A DNA stretch of 64,000 nucleotides from Arthrobacter sp. zg-Y20 (GCF_030142075.1 NZ_CP126241.1:2294001-2358000), one strand, 5' to 3'; shown: positions 24,878-34,181, numbered from the stretch's first letter. Numbers and translations: made by a program. The notes: generated from the letters alone by a model not told the origin.

Positions 24878-26032
24878 CTACCGCAGGCCGGTGGGCCGCT
24901 GCAGGGCCAGGGTGATCAGTTCGTCGATCAGCTCGGTGTACGGCAACCCGGACTTGGCCCACATCTGCGGGTACATGCTGACCGGTGTGAAGCCGGGCAT
25001 GGTGTTGATCTCGTTGATGATCAACTTGCCGTCCTGCGTGTAGAAGAAATCCACCCGGGACAGGCCCTCGCCGCCGACAGCTTCGAATGCGGCCCCGGCC
25101 AGGTCACGCACCCGGGCGGAAATGTCCGCCGGAAGGTCCGCCGGGCAGCTGAGGTCGACGGCGGCACCGTCAACGTACTTCGCCTCGAAGTCGTACCATT
25201 CGTGGCCGCCGTCGCGCACCGCGATCTCGCCCGGCTGGCTGGTCCGCGGGTCCTGGGTCCCGCGGCCCTGCAGCACGGCCACTTCAATTTCCCGGCCGGT
25301 GATCCCGGCTTCGACAACCACTTTGGGGTCGTGCAGCCGGGCCGCTTCGATGGCGGCGGGCAGCTGCGCCGGATCGGTCACCCGGGTGATGCCCATGGAG
25401 GAACCGGCGCGGGCCGGTTTGACGAACAACGGGAAGTCGAGCGCACCGGCGCGGGCCAGGCAGGCCTGCGGGTCGCGCCGCCACTGCCTGTCGGTGATGA
25501 CTTCGTAGGGGCCGACCTCGAGCCCGGCGGCCGCGAAAACCACCTTCATGTAGTGCTTGTCCATGCCCACGGCCGAAGCCAGGACGCCCGCGCCCACGTA
25601 GCGGACATCGGCCATTTCCAGCAGGCCCTGCAGGGTTCCGTCCTCACCAAATGGTCCGTGAAGCAGCGGCAGCACGACGTCGATGCGGCCCAAGCTGCGC
25701 GGCAGGCTGCCGGGCTCGTGGGCCACGAGTTCGCTGCTGCCGTCCTGCGATGAAAGGACCACGGAGTCGTCGGAGACGGCCACCTCCGGCAGCGTGCTGG
25801 AGCGCAGCGACCAGGAGGCGGGATCTGCGTCAACCAGGCTCCATTGGCCGTTCTTGGCGATGCCGATAGGAACGACGTCGTACTTGGCCGTATCAATGGC
25901 CTGCAGCACTCCGGCAGCCGTTACGCAGCTGACGGCGTGCTCGCTGGATCGTCCGCCGAAGAGGACGGCCACCCGGGGGCGGGCGGCACGGCCGGGCTCT
26001 TCGGCAGTGGTGGGCAGGGGTTCAACAGTCAC
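24878..26032 (-). CDS. ddl: D-alanine--D-alanine ligase
   Basis: A 384-residue ATP-grasp ligase that makes the D-Ala-D-Ala dipeptide of peptidoglycan. VAVLFGGRSSEHAVSCVTA is the N-terminal signature, LPLLHGPFGEDGTLQGLLEM the second, and KVDFFYT...IINEINTMPGFT the metal and ATP-binding end. It follows gpsA with a 4-base overlap (GTGA), so the gpsA-ddl pair is co-translated. Confidence 0.97.
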   Translation of the reverse strand: MTVEPLPTTAEEPGRAARPRVAVLFGGRSSEHAVSCVTAAGVLQAIDTAKYDVVPIGIAKNGQWSLVDADPASWSLRSSTLPEVAVSDDSVVLSSQDGSSELVAHEPGSLPRSLGRIDVVLPLLHGPFGEDGTLQGLLEMADVRYVGAGVLASAVGMDKHYMKVVFAAAGLEVGPYEVITDRQWRRDPQACLARAGALDFPLFVKPARAGSSMGITRVTDPAQLPAAIEAARLHDPKVVVEAGITGREIEVAVLQGRGTQDPRTSQPGEIAVRDGGHEWYDFEAKYVDGAAVDLSCPADLPADISARVRDLAGAAFEAVGGEGLSRVDFFYTQDGKLIINEINTMPGFTPVSMYPQMWAKSGLPYTELIDELITLALQRPTGLR

Positions 26033-27072
26033 GGGGCGGACACACCTTCGGATTTCAATTCACGGGCCAGCAGCCGCGGGCCCAGTTCTTCCACAGTAAT
26101 TACGCCCTGCAGTACGGCGACGACGTTTTCGGTGATGGGCATGTAGACGCCCAACTGGGTGGCCCGGTCCAGGACGGCCTGGGCGGACTTGATGCCTTCG
26201 GCAGTCTGGGTCATGGAAGCGTTGACCTCGGCCAGGCTCAGGCCCTGCGCCAGCAGCGTTCCCGCGGTGTGGTTGCGCGAAAGGGGGGACGAGCAGGTGG
26301 CAATGAGGTCGCCCATGCCGGCCAGGCCGGCCATGGTCTCCGCGTTGCCGCCCAGGGCCAGGGCCAGGCGCGTGGTCTCGGCCAGCCCGCGGGTCATCAC
26401 CGAGGCCTTGGTATTGTCTCCCATGCCCTTGCCGTCGCAGATGCCCACGGCGAGGGCAATCACGTTCTTGACGATGCCGCCTATCTCGGTGCCCACCACA
26501 TCGGCGTTGGTGTAAGGCCGGAAGTACGGCGCGGTGCAGGCCTCTGCAATCCATGCGGCCGTATCCAGGTCGGTGCAGGCCACCACGGAGGCGGTGGGTT
26601 CCTGACGGGCGATTTCCATGGCCAGGTTCGGCCCGGAAACCACCGCGATGCGCTCGGCGGGAACGCCCAGTTCCTCGGCAATGACCTGGCTCATCCGGGC
26701 GTCGGTACCGCGTTCCAGGCCCTTCATCAGGGACACCACCACCGCGTTGGCGGGCATGAGGGGCAAAACGTCCTGCAGCTGGGCGCGCAGCGACTGCGCG
26801 GGCACGGCCAGGACGACCAGTTCCGCTCCGGCAAGAACCTCGGCGAGATCTGTTGAAGCACGCAGGTTATCGGGCAGGACGGTGTCTTTGAGGTACTGCG
26901 TATTGCGGTGCCTGCCGTTGATATCCTGGGCCACCTCGGCCCGGCGGGCCCAGAGGCGGACCTCGGTGCCGCGTCCGGCGCCGGAATCCGCGGCGATCTT
27001 GGCGAAGGCAGTGCCCCAGCTTCCGGCGCCCAGCACGGCGACGACGGCGGGGTGCTCACTTCTGGCGGTCAC
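26029..27072 (-). CDS. gpsA: Glycerol-3-phosphate dehydrogenase [NAD(P)+]
   Basis: A 347-residue enzyme that reduces dihydroxyacetone phosphate to sn-glycerol-3-phosphate for phospholipids. VLGAGSWGTAFAKI is the dinucleotide loop, and GIVKNVIALAVGICDG holds the catalytic Lys. It overlaps both neighbours by 4 bases: plsC-like upstream and ddl downstream. This links head-group and acyl steps of lipid synthesis in one transcript. Confidence 0.97.
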   Translation of the reverse strand: MTARSEHPAVVAVLGAGSWGTAFAKIAADSGAGRGTEVRLWARRAEVAQDINGRHRNTQYLKDTVLPDNLRASTDLAEVLAGAELVVLAVPAQSLRAQLQDVLPLMPANAVVVSLMKGLERGTDARMSQVIAEELGVPAERIAVVSGPNLAMEIARQEPTASVVACTDLDTAAWIAEACTAPYFRPYTNADVVGTEIGGIVKNVIALAVGICDGKGMGDNTKASVMTRGLAETTRLALALGGNAETMAGLAGMGDLIATCSSPLSRNHTAGTLLAQGLSLAEVNASMTQTAEGIKSAQAVLDRATQLGVYMPITENVVAVLQGVITVEELGPRLLARELKSEGVSAP

Positions 27073-27833
27073 TGTCCAGCCTCTTTCGGTTTATCTACTT
27101 CAAAGGAACGGCCAATCTGTTTCTGGCCCTTGGACACGGGATCCCAGCGTTCGGCGGGCGGCTGGGCCCCGCGCAGCTTGGCCACCATGTCGGTGAGATC
27201 GGACATGATCCGGTCAGTGGCGGCGTCGAGCACCGCCTTCGTGATGGGACGGCCCGCAAACTCCGAGAGGTCCACCGGTTTGCCCACTACCAGGTGCACC
27301 TCCTTGCGGGGAAACAGCGACGGACGCTTGGCATAGCGGGGCAGCAGGTCCTGCGAACCCCAGTGGGCAACCGGGATAACCGGGACCCCGGTCTGCAGGG
27401 CCAGCCGCGCCGCACCGGTCCGGCCCTTCATCGGCCACAGGTCCGGGTCACGGGTCAGTGTCCCCTCGGGATAAATCACCAGCGCACGTCCGGCCGCCAA
27501 GGCCTTCCCCGCAGCATTCAGGGACCCGGCCGCGCCGGTGGTTACGCGTTCCACCGGGACCTGGTTGCTGTACTTCAAGGCTGGGCCCAGGACGGGAGCC
27601 TTGAACAGCGAGGCCTTGGCCATGAAGTGCGGCGGGTGGCCCTGGTTGTACAGGAAATGCCCCACCACAACGGGATCGACTTCGGTCACGTGGTTCGGGC
27701 ACACAATAAAGCCCGAATCCTGCGGCAGGTTCTCCGCCCCCTGCCAGTGCTTCTTCAGGAAGACATTGAACACGGGCCGCAGCGTCCCGGCCAGCAATGC
27801 GAAAACTACCCGTGACCTAGTCGATTCCTTCAT
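27069..27833 (-). CDS. 1-acyl-glycerol-3-phosphate acyltransferase (PlsC family)
   Basis: A 254-residue acyltransferase. The H-x4-D catalytic motif is NHVTEVDP, and YPEGTLTRD is the substrate-binding EGT motif. It should acylate lysophosphatidic acid from the glycerol-3-phosphate supplied by the adjoining gpsA product. It may act on other lyso-lipids, as several PlsC paralogues exist in actinobacteria. The first 25 residues are weakly hydrophobic. Confidence 0.92.
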   Translation of the reverse strand: MKESTRSRVVFALLAGTLRPVFNVFLKKHWQGAENLPQDSGFIVCPNHVTEVDPVVVGHFLYNQGHPPHFMAKASLFKAPVLGPALKYSNQVPVERVTTGAAGSLNAAGKALAAGRALVIYPEGTLTRDPDLWPMKGRTGAARLALQTGVPVIPVAHWGSQDLLPRYAKRPSLFPRKEVHLVVGKPVDLSEFAGRPITKAVLDAATDRIMSDLTDMVAKLRGAQPPAERWDPVSKGQKQIGRSFEVDKPKEAGQ

Positions 27834-27842
27834 GGCGTCAGG

Positions 27843-29183
27843 CTACCGGAGTCCGGCAGATACACCGGATGTGACGTCAAAGTCCGCCCCGAGGCCCTCG
27901 AGCTTGCCCTGGAAGTGCTCGTAGCCGCGGTTGATCAGCTCGATGCCGGTCACCCGGGAGGTGCCTTCTGCTGCCAGCGCGGCGATCAGGTGGCTGAAAC
28001 CGCCGCGCAGGTCCGGAATGTCGATTTCTGCGCCGCGCAGCTGCACCGAGCCGGCGATAACCGCCGAGTGCAGGAAGTTGCGCTGGCCGAACCGGCACGG
28101 GACGCTGCCCAGGCATTCGCGGTGGACCTGGATGTTGGCGCCCATGCGAACCAGTGCATCGGTGAAACCGAAGCGGTTCTCATACACGGTTTCGTGCACA
28201 ATCGAGACGCCCTCAGCCTGGGTCAGCGCAACTACGAGGGGCTGCTGCCAGTCCGTCATAAAGCCGGGGTGTACATCGGTTTCCAGCACCAGCGGGTTCA
28301 GGGCACCGCCGGGGTGATAGAAGCGGATGCCGCCGTCGTCGACGTCGAACGCGCCGCCGATCTTGCGGTAGGTGTTCAGGAAGGCGGTAAGGTCCTTCTG
28401 GTCCGCGCCTTCAACATAGATGTCGCCCTTGGTGACCAGGGCAGCGGAAGCCCAGGACGCCGCTTCGTTACGGTCCGGCAGCGCCCGGTGGTTGTACCCG
28501 GTCAGCTCGGTGACACCCTCGATGCGGATGACGCGGTCCGTCTGCACGGAAATGATGGCGCCCATTTTCTGCAGGATCGCGATCAGGTCCAGGATTTCCG
28601 GTTCCACGGCAGCGCCGCGCAGTTCGGTGATGCCCTCGGCCTTAACCGCGGTCAGCAGCACCTGCTCGGTGGCGCCGACGCTCGGGTACGGCAGTTCAAG
28701 CTTGGCACCGGTGAGGCCGCGCGGTGCGGAGATGGAAATGCCGCCGGGGCGCTTTTCCACCACGGCACCGAAGTTGCGCAGCATCTGCAGGTGGTAGTCG
28801 ATCGGGCGGTCACCGATCTTGCAGCCGCCAAGGTCGGGAATGAAAGCCTCGCCAAGGCTGTGCATCAGGGGCCCGCACAGCAGGATCGGGATGCGCGAGT
28901 CCCCGGCATGGGCGTCAATGTCCTTGGACGCCGCCGTTTTCGCGTTCTTCGGATCCATCGTGAGGTCGCCGGTTACCGGGTCCTTGGTGACCTCTACGCC
29001 GTGCAGCTTCAGCAGGGAGGTGACAACCTCGACGTCCTTGATTTCCGGAACGTTGCGCAGCAGGGACGGGCCGTTGCCAAGCAGGGCCGCAACCATGGCT
29101 TTGGGGACCAGATTCTTCGCCCCGCGGACCGGTACCTTCCCCGATAGAGGAACACCGCCTCGGATGGTGAGAACGCTACCCAT
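27843..29183 (-). CDS. murA: UDP-N-acetylglucosamine 1-carboxyvinyltransferase
   Basis: A 446-residue enzyme of the EPSP-synthase fold that transfers enolpyruvate to UDP-GlcNAc, the first committed step of peptidoglycan. The N-terminus VRGAKNLVPKAM carries the substrate-binding Lys-Asn pair, and LGGCKIGDRPIDYH holds the catalytic Cys (fosfomycin target) that replaces Asp only in resistant species. I use ATG 29183. A GTG at 29189 would add two residues. Confidence 0.96.
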   Translation of the reverse strand: MGSVLTIRGGVPLSGKVPVRGAKNLVPKAMVAALLGNGPSLLRNVPEIKDVEVVTSLLKLHGVEVTKDPVTGDLTMDPKNAKTAASKDIDAHAGDSRIPILLCGPLMHSLGEAFIPDLGGCKIGDRPIDYHLQMLRNFGAVVEKRPGGISISAPRGLTGAKLELPYPSVGATEQVLLTAVKAEGITELRGAAVEPEILDLIAILQKMGAIISVQTDRVIRIEGVTELTGYNHRALPDRNEAASWASAALVTKGDIYVEGADQKDLTAFLNTYRKIGGAFDVDDGGIRFYHPGGALNPLVLETDVHPGFMTDWQQPLVVALTQAEGVSIVHETVYENRFGFTDALVRMGANIQVHRECLGSVPCRFGQRNFLHSAVIAGSVQLRGAEIDIPDLRGGFSHLIAALAAEGTSRVTGIELINRGYEHFQGKLEGLGADFDVTSGVSAGLR

Positions 29184-29334
29184 GAACACCTGATTTCTTA
29201 ACTAGTTGGGCCCCAAAAGCAATAAGAGACTGCAACCAAGCATAGGAGGAAGCGTCTGCTTACTGAAATAACGCCGCCTTGCCATGGCCCCTCGTCGGGG
29301 TGATTCCCGACACGTTGCACCGCCCGGACAAACG

Positions 29335-29362
29335 GACAGGCCCCGCTTGGACGGGGCCTGTC
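29335..29362 (-). terminator. Intrinsic terminator after leuCD
   Basis: GACAGGCCCCG (29335-29345) pairs perfectly with CGGGGCCTGTC (29352-29362) across a 6-base loop. On the minus strand it follows the leuD stop by 66 bases and is followed by CGTTTGTC, a poor U tract. Confidence 0.7.
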
Positions 29363-29428
29363 AATGATATAGGGATTTGGTTAGGTGCACGAAACGCTGC
29401 CGGGGGCAAACCGGCGGCTGCCTGCCTC

Positions 29429-30028
29429 CTAAGGCAGGGCCGGGAGGGTGACGGGTTTGTAGGAAGGCCGCTGCGCTTCGAAACCGGTGATTTCCGACTC
29501 GTGGCGCAGGGTCAGCCCAATGTCATCCAGGCCCTCGAGCAGCCGCCAGCGTGTGTACTCGTCAATCTCGAAACCGGCGCTGACGCTGCCGCACAGGACC
29601 GTGCGGGCCTGCAGGTCCACCGTGACTTCCGTGCCGGGAGAGTCTTCCAGCACCTTCCAGATGAGCTCGATGTCGTCCTGGGCCACCTGGGCGGCCACCA
29701 GCCCCTGCTTGCCGGAGTTCCCGCGGAAGATGTCCGCGAAGCGGGAGGAAAGCACGGCCCGAAATCCGTAATCCTTCAACGCCCAGACGGCGTGTTCCCG
29801 CGAGGAACCGGTGCCGAAATCCGGCCCTGCCACCAGGACGGAGCCGCGACTGTACGGTTCCCGGTTGAGGATGAAGTCTTCGTTCTTGCGCCAGCCGGCG
29901 AACAGTGCGTCCTCGAATCCGGTCCGGGTGATCCGCTTCAGATAAACGGCTGGGATGATCTGGTCTGTGTCCACATCGCTTTGGCGCAGCGGAACACCGA
30001 TGCCGGTGTGGGTGGTGATTTTTTCCAT
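29429..30028 (-). CDS. leuD: 3-isopropylmalate dehydratase small subunit
   Basis: A 199-residue partner of LeuC that isomerises 2-isopropylmalate to 3-isopropylmalate in leucine synthesis. [17 protein letters not shown] and [17 protein letters not shown] are the aconitase swivel-domain signatures. ATG 30028 ([11 protein letters not shown]) has AGGAG 8 bases upstream. A longer frame to 30070 overlaps leuC and is rejected. LeuC ends 10 bases before it. Confidence 0.97.
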   Translation of the reverse strand: MEKITTHTGIGVPLRQSDVDTDQIIPAVYLKRITRTGFEDALFAGWRKNEDFILNREPYSRGSVLVAGPDFGTGSSREHAVWALKDYGFRAVLSSRFADIFRGNSGKQGLVAAQVAQDDIELIWKVLEDSPGTEVTVDLQARTVLCGSVSAGFEIDEYTRWRLLEGLDDIGLTLRHESEITGFEAQRPSYKPVTLPALP

Positions 30029-30038
30029 GGGGTCTCTC

Positions 30039-31496
30039 CTAGGCAGCAGCTGCGGCGTCGACGGCGGCACCCGGCAGCGGGTCCAGGTCCGAGGGTGAAC
30101 TGAGGGTTCCGCGCACGGCGGTAGCGGCGGCCACCACCGGCGAGACCAGGTGGGTGCGTCCGCCCTTGCCCTGCCGCCCTTCGAAGTTGCGGTTGGACGT
30201 GGAGGCGCAGCGTTCCCCGGGTTCCAGCTGGTCCGGATTCATGCCCAGGCACATGGAGCAGCCGGCAAACCGCCATTCGGCGCCGAAGTCCTTGAAGACC
30301 CGGTCCAGCCCCTCGGCTTCGGCTTCCAGCCGCACGCGGGCAGAACCCGGCACCACCATCATCCGGACCGCCGGGTCCTTCTGCCGGCCGCGGATAATGT
30401 CGGCCGCAATGCGCAGGTCCTCGATGCGGCTGTTCGTGCAGGAGCCCAGGAACACCGTGTCCACCCGGATCTCCTTCATGGGTGTTCCGGGGGCCAGGTC
30501 CATGTAGGCCAGCGCGCGCTCTGCTGCCGCCCGGGCGTTCCCGTCGGTGAAGTGTGCGGGCGCCGGCACGGCATCCGAAAGCGACACACCCTGCCCCGGG
30601 TTGGTGCCCCAGGTGACGAAGGGCTCCAGCGTGTCGGCGTCCAGGAACACCTCGGCGTCGAACTGTGCGTCCTCGTCCGTGGCCAGGGACTTCCACTGCT
30701 CGACGGCGGCATCCCAGTCCCGCCCCTGCGGCGCGTGCGGGCGGCCCTTGAGGTAGGCGAAGGTGGTCTCGTCAGGGGCAACCATTCCGGCCCGCGCACC
30801 CGCCTCGATGGACATGTTGCAGATGGTCATCCGCGCTTCCATGGACAGGGAGCGGATGGCGGAACCCCGGTATTCCAGCACGTAGCCCTGTCCCCCTCCG
30901 GTGCCGATCTTGGCGATCACGGCCAGGATGATGTCCTTGGAGGTGACTCCCGGCCGCAGCGTGCCCTCGACATTGATGGCCATGGTCTTGAAAGGCTTGA
31001 GGGACAGTGTCTGGGTGGCCATCACGTGTTCCACCTCGGAGGTCCCGATGCCCATGGCCAGGGCGCCGAAGGCACCGTGGGTAGAGGTGTGCGAGTCGCC
31101 GCACACAACGGTCAGGCCGGGCTGGGTCAGTCCCAGCTGCGGTCCTACCACGTGGACAATGCCCTGCTCGGCATCCCCCAGCGAATGCAGCCGCACACCG
31201 AACTCAGCACAGTTGGCGCGCAGGGTTTCGATCTGGGTCCGGCTGACCGGGTCCGCAATCGGCCGGTCGATGGCCAGCGTGGGCGTGTTGTGGTCCTCCG
31301 TGGCAATGGTCAGGTCGGGGCGGCGCAGGCCGCGGCCCGCCAGCCGGAGGCCCTCGAAGGCCTGCGGGGAGGTCACTTCGTGGACGAGGTGCAGATCGAT
31401 GTAGAGAAGGTCCGGAGCGCCGTCTTCGCCTTTGCGGACGACATGCTCGTCCCAGACTTTTTGTGCAAGCGTCCTGCCTGCCACATGCTCACCCAT
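30039..31496 (-). CDS. leuC: 3-isopropylmalate dehydratase large subunit
   Basis: A 485-residue aconitase-family subunit. Three Cys ligands of the 4Fe-4S cluster are seen in [13 protein letters not shown] (one) and [12 protein letters not shown] (two). [19 protein letters not shown] is a further signature. AAGGGG lies 7 bases before ATG 31496. The gene is divergent from the IclR regulator, and the control region of 111 bases holds the shared 17-bp operator. Confidence 0.97.
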   Translation of the reverse strand: MGEHVAGRTLAQKVWDEHVVRKGEDGAPDLLYIDLHLVHEVTSPQAFEGLRLAGRGLRRPDLTIATEDHNTPTLAIDRPIADPVSRTQIETLRANCAEFGVRLHSLGDAEQGIVHVVGPQLGLTQPGLTVVCGDSHTSTHGAFGALAMGIGTSEVEHVMATQTLSLKPFKTMAINVEGTLRPGVTSKDIILAVIAKIGTGGGQGYVLEYRGSAIRSLSMEARMTICNMSIEAGARAGMVAPDETTFAYLKGRPHAPQGRDWDAAVEQWKSLATDEDAQFDAEVFLDADTLEPFVTWGTNPGQGVSLSDAVPAPAHFTDGNARAAAERALAYMDLAPGTPMKEIRVDTVFLGSCTNSRIEDLRIAADIIRGRQKDPAVRMMVVPGSARVRLEAEAEGLDRVFKDFGAEWRFAGCSMCLGMNPDQLEPGERCASTSNRNFEGRQGKGGRTHLVSPVVAAATAVRGTLSSPSDLDPLPGAAVDAAAAA

Positions 31497-31576
31497 ACCG
31501 ATACCCCTTAACGATTCACTGCTGATGCCTTAAGGGAACCAGCACGCCGTACCGCCGCGCCAGCTTTTGGATTTGC

Positions 31577-31593
31577 ATCTCAGATAGTGAGAC
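31577..31593. promoter_or_regulatory. Operator-like palindrome between leuC and the IclR regulator gene
   Basis: ATCTCAGATAGTGAGAC contains the inverted repeat TCTCA-GATAG-TGAGA. It lies between TTGCAT (31573-31578) and CAGTAT (31596-31601), a -35/-10 pair with a 17-base spacer whose -10 is 6 bases from the regulator ATG. It is 81 bases upstream of leuC. Close copies occur before ilvB (61872-61888) and leuB (47323-47339). The natural ligand is the IclR protein encoded next door. Confidence 0.65.
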
Positions 31594-31607
31594 GGCAGTA
31601 TCAGTGC

Positions 31608-32327
31608 ATGGACACGGCAAGCGGCGTAGGAGTCATCGATAAAGCGGCCATGGTGCTGGATGCACTGGAGGCCGGCCCCACCACGCTCGCGCAGCTGGTT
31701 TCGGCCACGGGACTGGCCCGGCCCACCGTTCACCGGCTGGCCCTGGCGCTGGTGCACCACCGCCTCGTGGGACGGGATATCCAGGGCCGTTTCGTCCTCG
31801 GCGGCCGTTTGGTGGAACTCGCGTCCGCAGCCGGCGAGGACCGGCTGATCGCCTCGGCCGGACCCGTGCTGCTGCAGCTGCGCGACATCACCGGCGAAAG
31901 CTCCCAAGTGTTCCGCCGACAGGGCGAATGGCGGGTCTGCGTCGCCTCCGCCGAACGGCCCATCGGGCTGCGGGACACCATCCCGGTAGGCACCCAGCTG
32001 TCCATGAAGGCCGGCTCCGCAGCCCAGTGCCTCCTTGCATGGGAGGACCATGACCGGCTGCTCGAGGGGCTGCACAACGCACGGTTCACTCCCACCGTCC
32101 TGGCCGGCGTCCGACGCCGGGGCTGGGCCCAGAGCCTTGGCGAACGTGAACCCGGGGTCGCCTCGGTGTCCGCTCCGGTGCGCGGTCCGTCCGGCCGGGT
32201 GATTGCCGCCGTGTCTATTTCCGGGCCCATTGAACGGCTGACCCGCCAGCCCGGCCGCATCCACGCCGAAGTCGTTGCCAAGGCAGCCGCCCAGCTGACG
32301 GAAGCCCTGCGCAAGAACGCCGACTAA
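31608..32327 (+). CDS. ltbR: IclR-family regulator of leucine synthesis (LtbR/NdgR type)
   Basis: A 239-residue regulator with an N-terminal winged helix (TTLAQLVSATGLARPTVHRL) and a C-terminal IclR effector domain (GLRDTIPVGTQLSMKAGSAAQ, EPGVASVSAPVRGPSG). Divergent placement to leuCD is the hallmark of the actinobacterial LtbR/NdgR/AreB group, which controls leucine genes. ATG 31608 was chosen over an in-frame ATG 31587 because CAGTAT lies 6 bases before it and the family begins near MDTASG-VGVIDKA. It is probably autoregulated, since the palindrome lies inside its own promoter. Confidence 0.92.
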   Translation: MDTASGVGVIDKAAMVLDALEAGPTTLAQLVSATGLARPTVHRLALALVHHRLVGRDIQGRFVLGGRLVELASAAGEDRLIASAGPVLLQLRDITGESSQVFRRQGEWRVCVASAERPIGLRDTIPVGTQLSMKAGSAAQCLLAWEDHDRLLEGLHNARFTPTVLAGVRRRGWAQSLGEREPGVASVSAPVRGPSGRVIAAVSISGPIERLTRQPGRIHAEVVAKAAAQLTEALRKNAD

Positions 32328-32360
32328 GCCTATATTGGGAGTCTCCGATGCACGGGAGGC

Positions 32361-32786
32361 ATGATGAAGCGGATGCGCGTGCTCTGGAACATCGTCCGGG
32401 TCACCAACGCGGATTACATCATTTACGGCTTCCTCATCGTCCTGGGTGTGGCCACCCTGCTAATCCCGTTGTTCGAATCGGCCATTCCCGGGCTGGGAGA
32501 CAGTCTCTGGTATCTCTTCGGATCCTTTACGACCATCGGATTCGGTGACTTTGTTGCCGTCACGCCCATGGGGCGGCTGATTACCGTGGTGGTGGCCCTG
32601 TACGGCATCCTGGTGGTCGCGCTGTTGACCGGCATCATTGTGGGGTTCTACAACGAACTCCTGCGGGTCCGTTCCCGGGATTCCTTGAACGGGCTGCTCG
32701 ATGAGCTGGAACACCTGCCCGACCTGTCCCGGGAGGAGCTGCAGTCACTGTCGCAGCGCATACGGGAGCGCCATATCCTGCGCTAG
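32361..32786 (+). CDS. Two-helix potassium channel family protein
   Basis: A 141-residue membrane protein. The first helix covers about residues 20-40, a pore loop holds the selectivity filter TTIGFGDF, a second helix covers about 70-95, and the soluble tail is helical and charged (RVRSRDSLNGLLDELEHL). This is the Ion_trans_2 fold, which works as a tetramer. GGGAGG lies directly before two ATG codons (32361 and 32364), so the exact start is uncertain. Its role beside leucine genes is unexplained. Confidence 0.88.
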   Translation: MMKRMRVLWNIVRVTNADYIIYGFLIVLGVATLLIPLFESAIPGLGDSLWYLFGSFTTIGFGDFVAVTPMGRLITVVVALYGILVVALLTGIIVGFYNELLRVRSRDSLNGLLDELEHLPDLSREELQSLSQRIRERHILR

Positions 32787-32806
32787 CCGTCTAGCCCGTC
32801 GGCACG

Positions 32807-33817
32807 TCAGCCGGCGAAGTGGTCCCAGCCCGTGGCCGATGGGACCTGTCCGCCAAAGGTAACGCCCTCGCCGTCGTGCACCTGCCCTATCCGCGCAAAG
32901 CCCTCCGGAAGGGCAGCATCCGGCGGGAAGGCGGCCAGCAGACCGTGGTCCTCTCCCCCGCCCAGGACCCACACGAGCGGATCGGCGCCCAGGCGTGCAG
33001 CTGCCGGGGCCAGGGACGCCGCCTTCGCGAGGAGGTATTCCGCGTCCAGGTCAATGCCCACGCCGGATGCCCGGGCAATGCGGCCCGCGTCGCGTACCAG
33101 CCCGTCGGAGACGTCCAGCATGGCCGTGGCGCCGGCACGGGACGCCTCCGGACCGGCACCGGCGCGCGGCGGCCGCGGACGAAGCTGGGCCATAGCCAAC
33201 CCCGCCAGCTCCTGGTCGTCAGCCGCTTCGGGATCCGCCATGTCGACTTTGCCCTCCAGTACAGCCAAGCCGGCTGCAGCCAGGCCCAAGGCACCGATGT
33301 GGGCCAGGACGTCCCCGGCGCGTGCACCCGAGCGCAGTACCGGCCGGCGGCCCTGCAAATCGCCGGTTACCGCCGCCGTCACCACTATCTGGTCCCCGCG
33401 GCCGAGGTCACCGCCCACCACTGAACACTGTTCGAAGGCCAGGGACGAGATGCCGGCTGCGAGCCCCTCGGCCAGATCCTCAACCCAGGACACCGCCGTG
33501 GTGCCGGGCAGGGTGAGGCTGACGACGAGGGATGTGGGAACGGCTCCCATCGCGCGGATGTCGGAAACGTTCTGCGCCACGCATTTCCACCCAACGTCGA
33601 ATCCGGTGGTCCGGTAGCCCGAAGGCCACAGCAGGCGGAAGTCCGCATCCTGGACCAGGGTGTCGATGGAAATGGCCGTCCGCCCGTCCGGCGACGCAAT
33701 CACCGCTGCGTCATCGCCCGGACCCAGCAGTGCCGTGTCCGGCCCCAGCCGGGGGAAGATCCGGGCCAGGAGTGCCTTCTCGTCGAGCTGGTCCACGGTC
33801 AGGGCCTCGTTGGGCAC
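32807..33817 (-). CDS. thiL: Thiamine-monophosphate kinase
   Basis: A 336-residue enzyme that phosphorylates thiamine monophosphate to the active diphosphate cofactor. GPGDDAAVI is the N-terminal metal and ATP site, NVSDIRAMGAVP the dimer helix, and MLDVSDGLVRDAGRIA and GGGEDHGLLA the later signatures. GTG 33817 has GAGGA 7 bases upstream; a longer frame to 33877 is unsupported. In many actinobacteria thiL lies beside DUF3515 and ddl, but here it sits beyond leuCD. Confidence 0.95.
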   Translation of the reverse strand: MPNEALTVDQLDEKALLARIFPRLGPDTALLGPGDDAAVIASPDGRTAISIDTLVQDADFRLLWPSGYRTTGFDVGWKCVAQNVSDIRAMGAVPTSLVVSLTLPGTTAVSWVEDLAEGLAAGISSLAFEQCSVVGGDLGRGDQIVVTAAVTGDLQGRRPVLRSGARAGDVLAHIGALGLAAAGLAVLEGKVDMADPEAADDQELAGLAMAQLRPRPPRAGAGPEASRAGATAMLDVSDGLVRDAGRIARASGVGIDLDAEYLLAKAASLAPAAARLGADPLVWVLGGGEDHGLLAAFPPDAALPEGFARIGQVHDGEGVTFGGQVPSATGWDHFAG

Positions 33818-33917
33818 AGTCTGTTCCTCGGTTTTCAGTGGGGGTATGGGGAAGGAGTGCGGATTCGAAATTATCACGCCGCCCCCGCTGCCCCTCGCCT
33901 CGTCCGGGGCTTAAATG

Positions 33918-33953
33918 CAAAACCGGCCCCGGACATATTGTCCGGAGCCGGTT
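33918..33953 (-). terminator. Terminator after tRNA-Glu
   Basis: AACCGGC (33921-33927) and GCCGGTT (33947-33953) close an extended stem that also contains TCCGG paired with CCGGA. On the minus strand the 3' side runs into TTTTGCATTT, a U-rich tail. Confidence 0.7.
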
Positions 33954-33955
33954 AC

Positions 33956-34031
33956 TGGTGACCCCAGCGGGATTCGAACCCGCGTTATCGCCGTGAGAGG
34001 GCGACGTACTAGGCCGCTATACGATGGGGCC
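33956..34031 (-). tRNA. tRNA-Glu (CTC)
   Basis: The minus-strand cloverleaf starts GGCCCCA and ends TGGGGTC-A-CCA, so the CCA tail is encoded. The T arm carries GGTTCGAATCC, and the anticodon loop is CTCTCAC with anticodon CTC. It lies 1.1 kb from gltX, the gene for its own synthetase. Confidence 0.95.
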
Positions 34032-34100
34032 GTGTACAGTGCCGCAAGCATGGATCTAGCCGTTGGTTACAACGGGTGGATTAGCCTGCGCACTTCCTTT

Positions 34101-34146
34101 GCCGGTTTCGAAGAACCGGCTGAAAGAGTATTTCATACTCTTTCAG
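34101..34146. repeat. Two adjacent perfect hairpins between the tRNA genes
   Basis: The first hairpin is GCCGGTT (34101-34107) with AACCGGC (34114-34120). The second is CTGAAAGAGTAT (34120-34131) with ATACTCTTTCAG (34135-34146), a 12-bp perfect stem with a 3-base loop. They lie downstream of tRNA-Gln on the minus strand and upstream of tRNA-Glu, so they may serve as terminator or as RNA-processing signals. Confidence 0.6.
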
Positions 34147-34181
34147 TGGAGACCAACCGGCAGATGCCTTGTTGGTTACCG

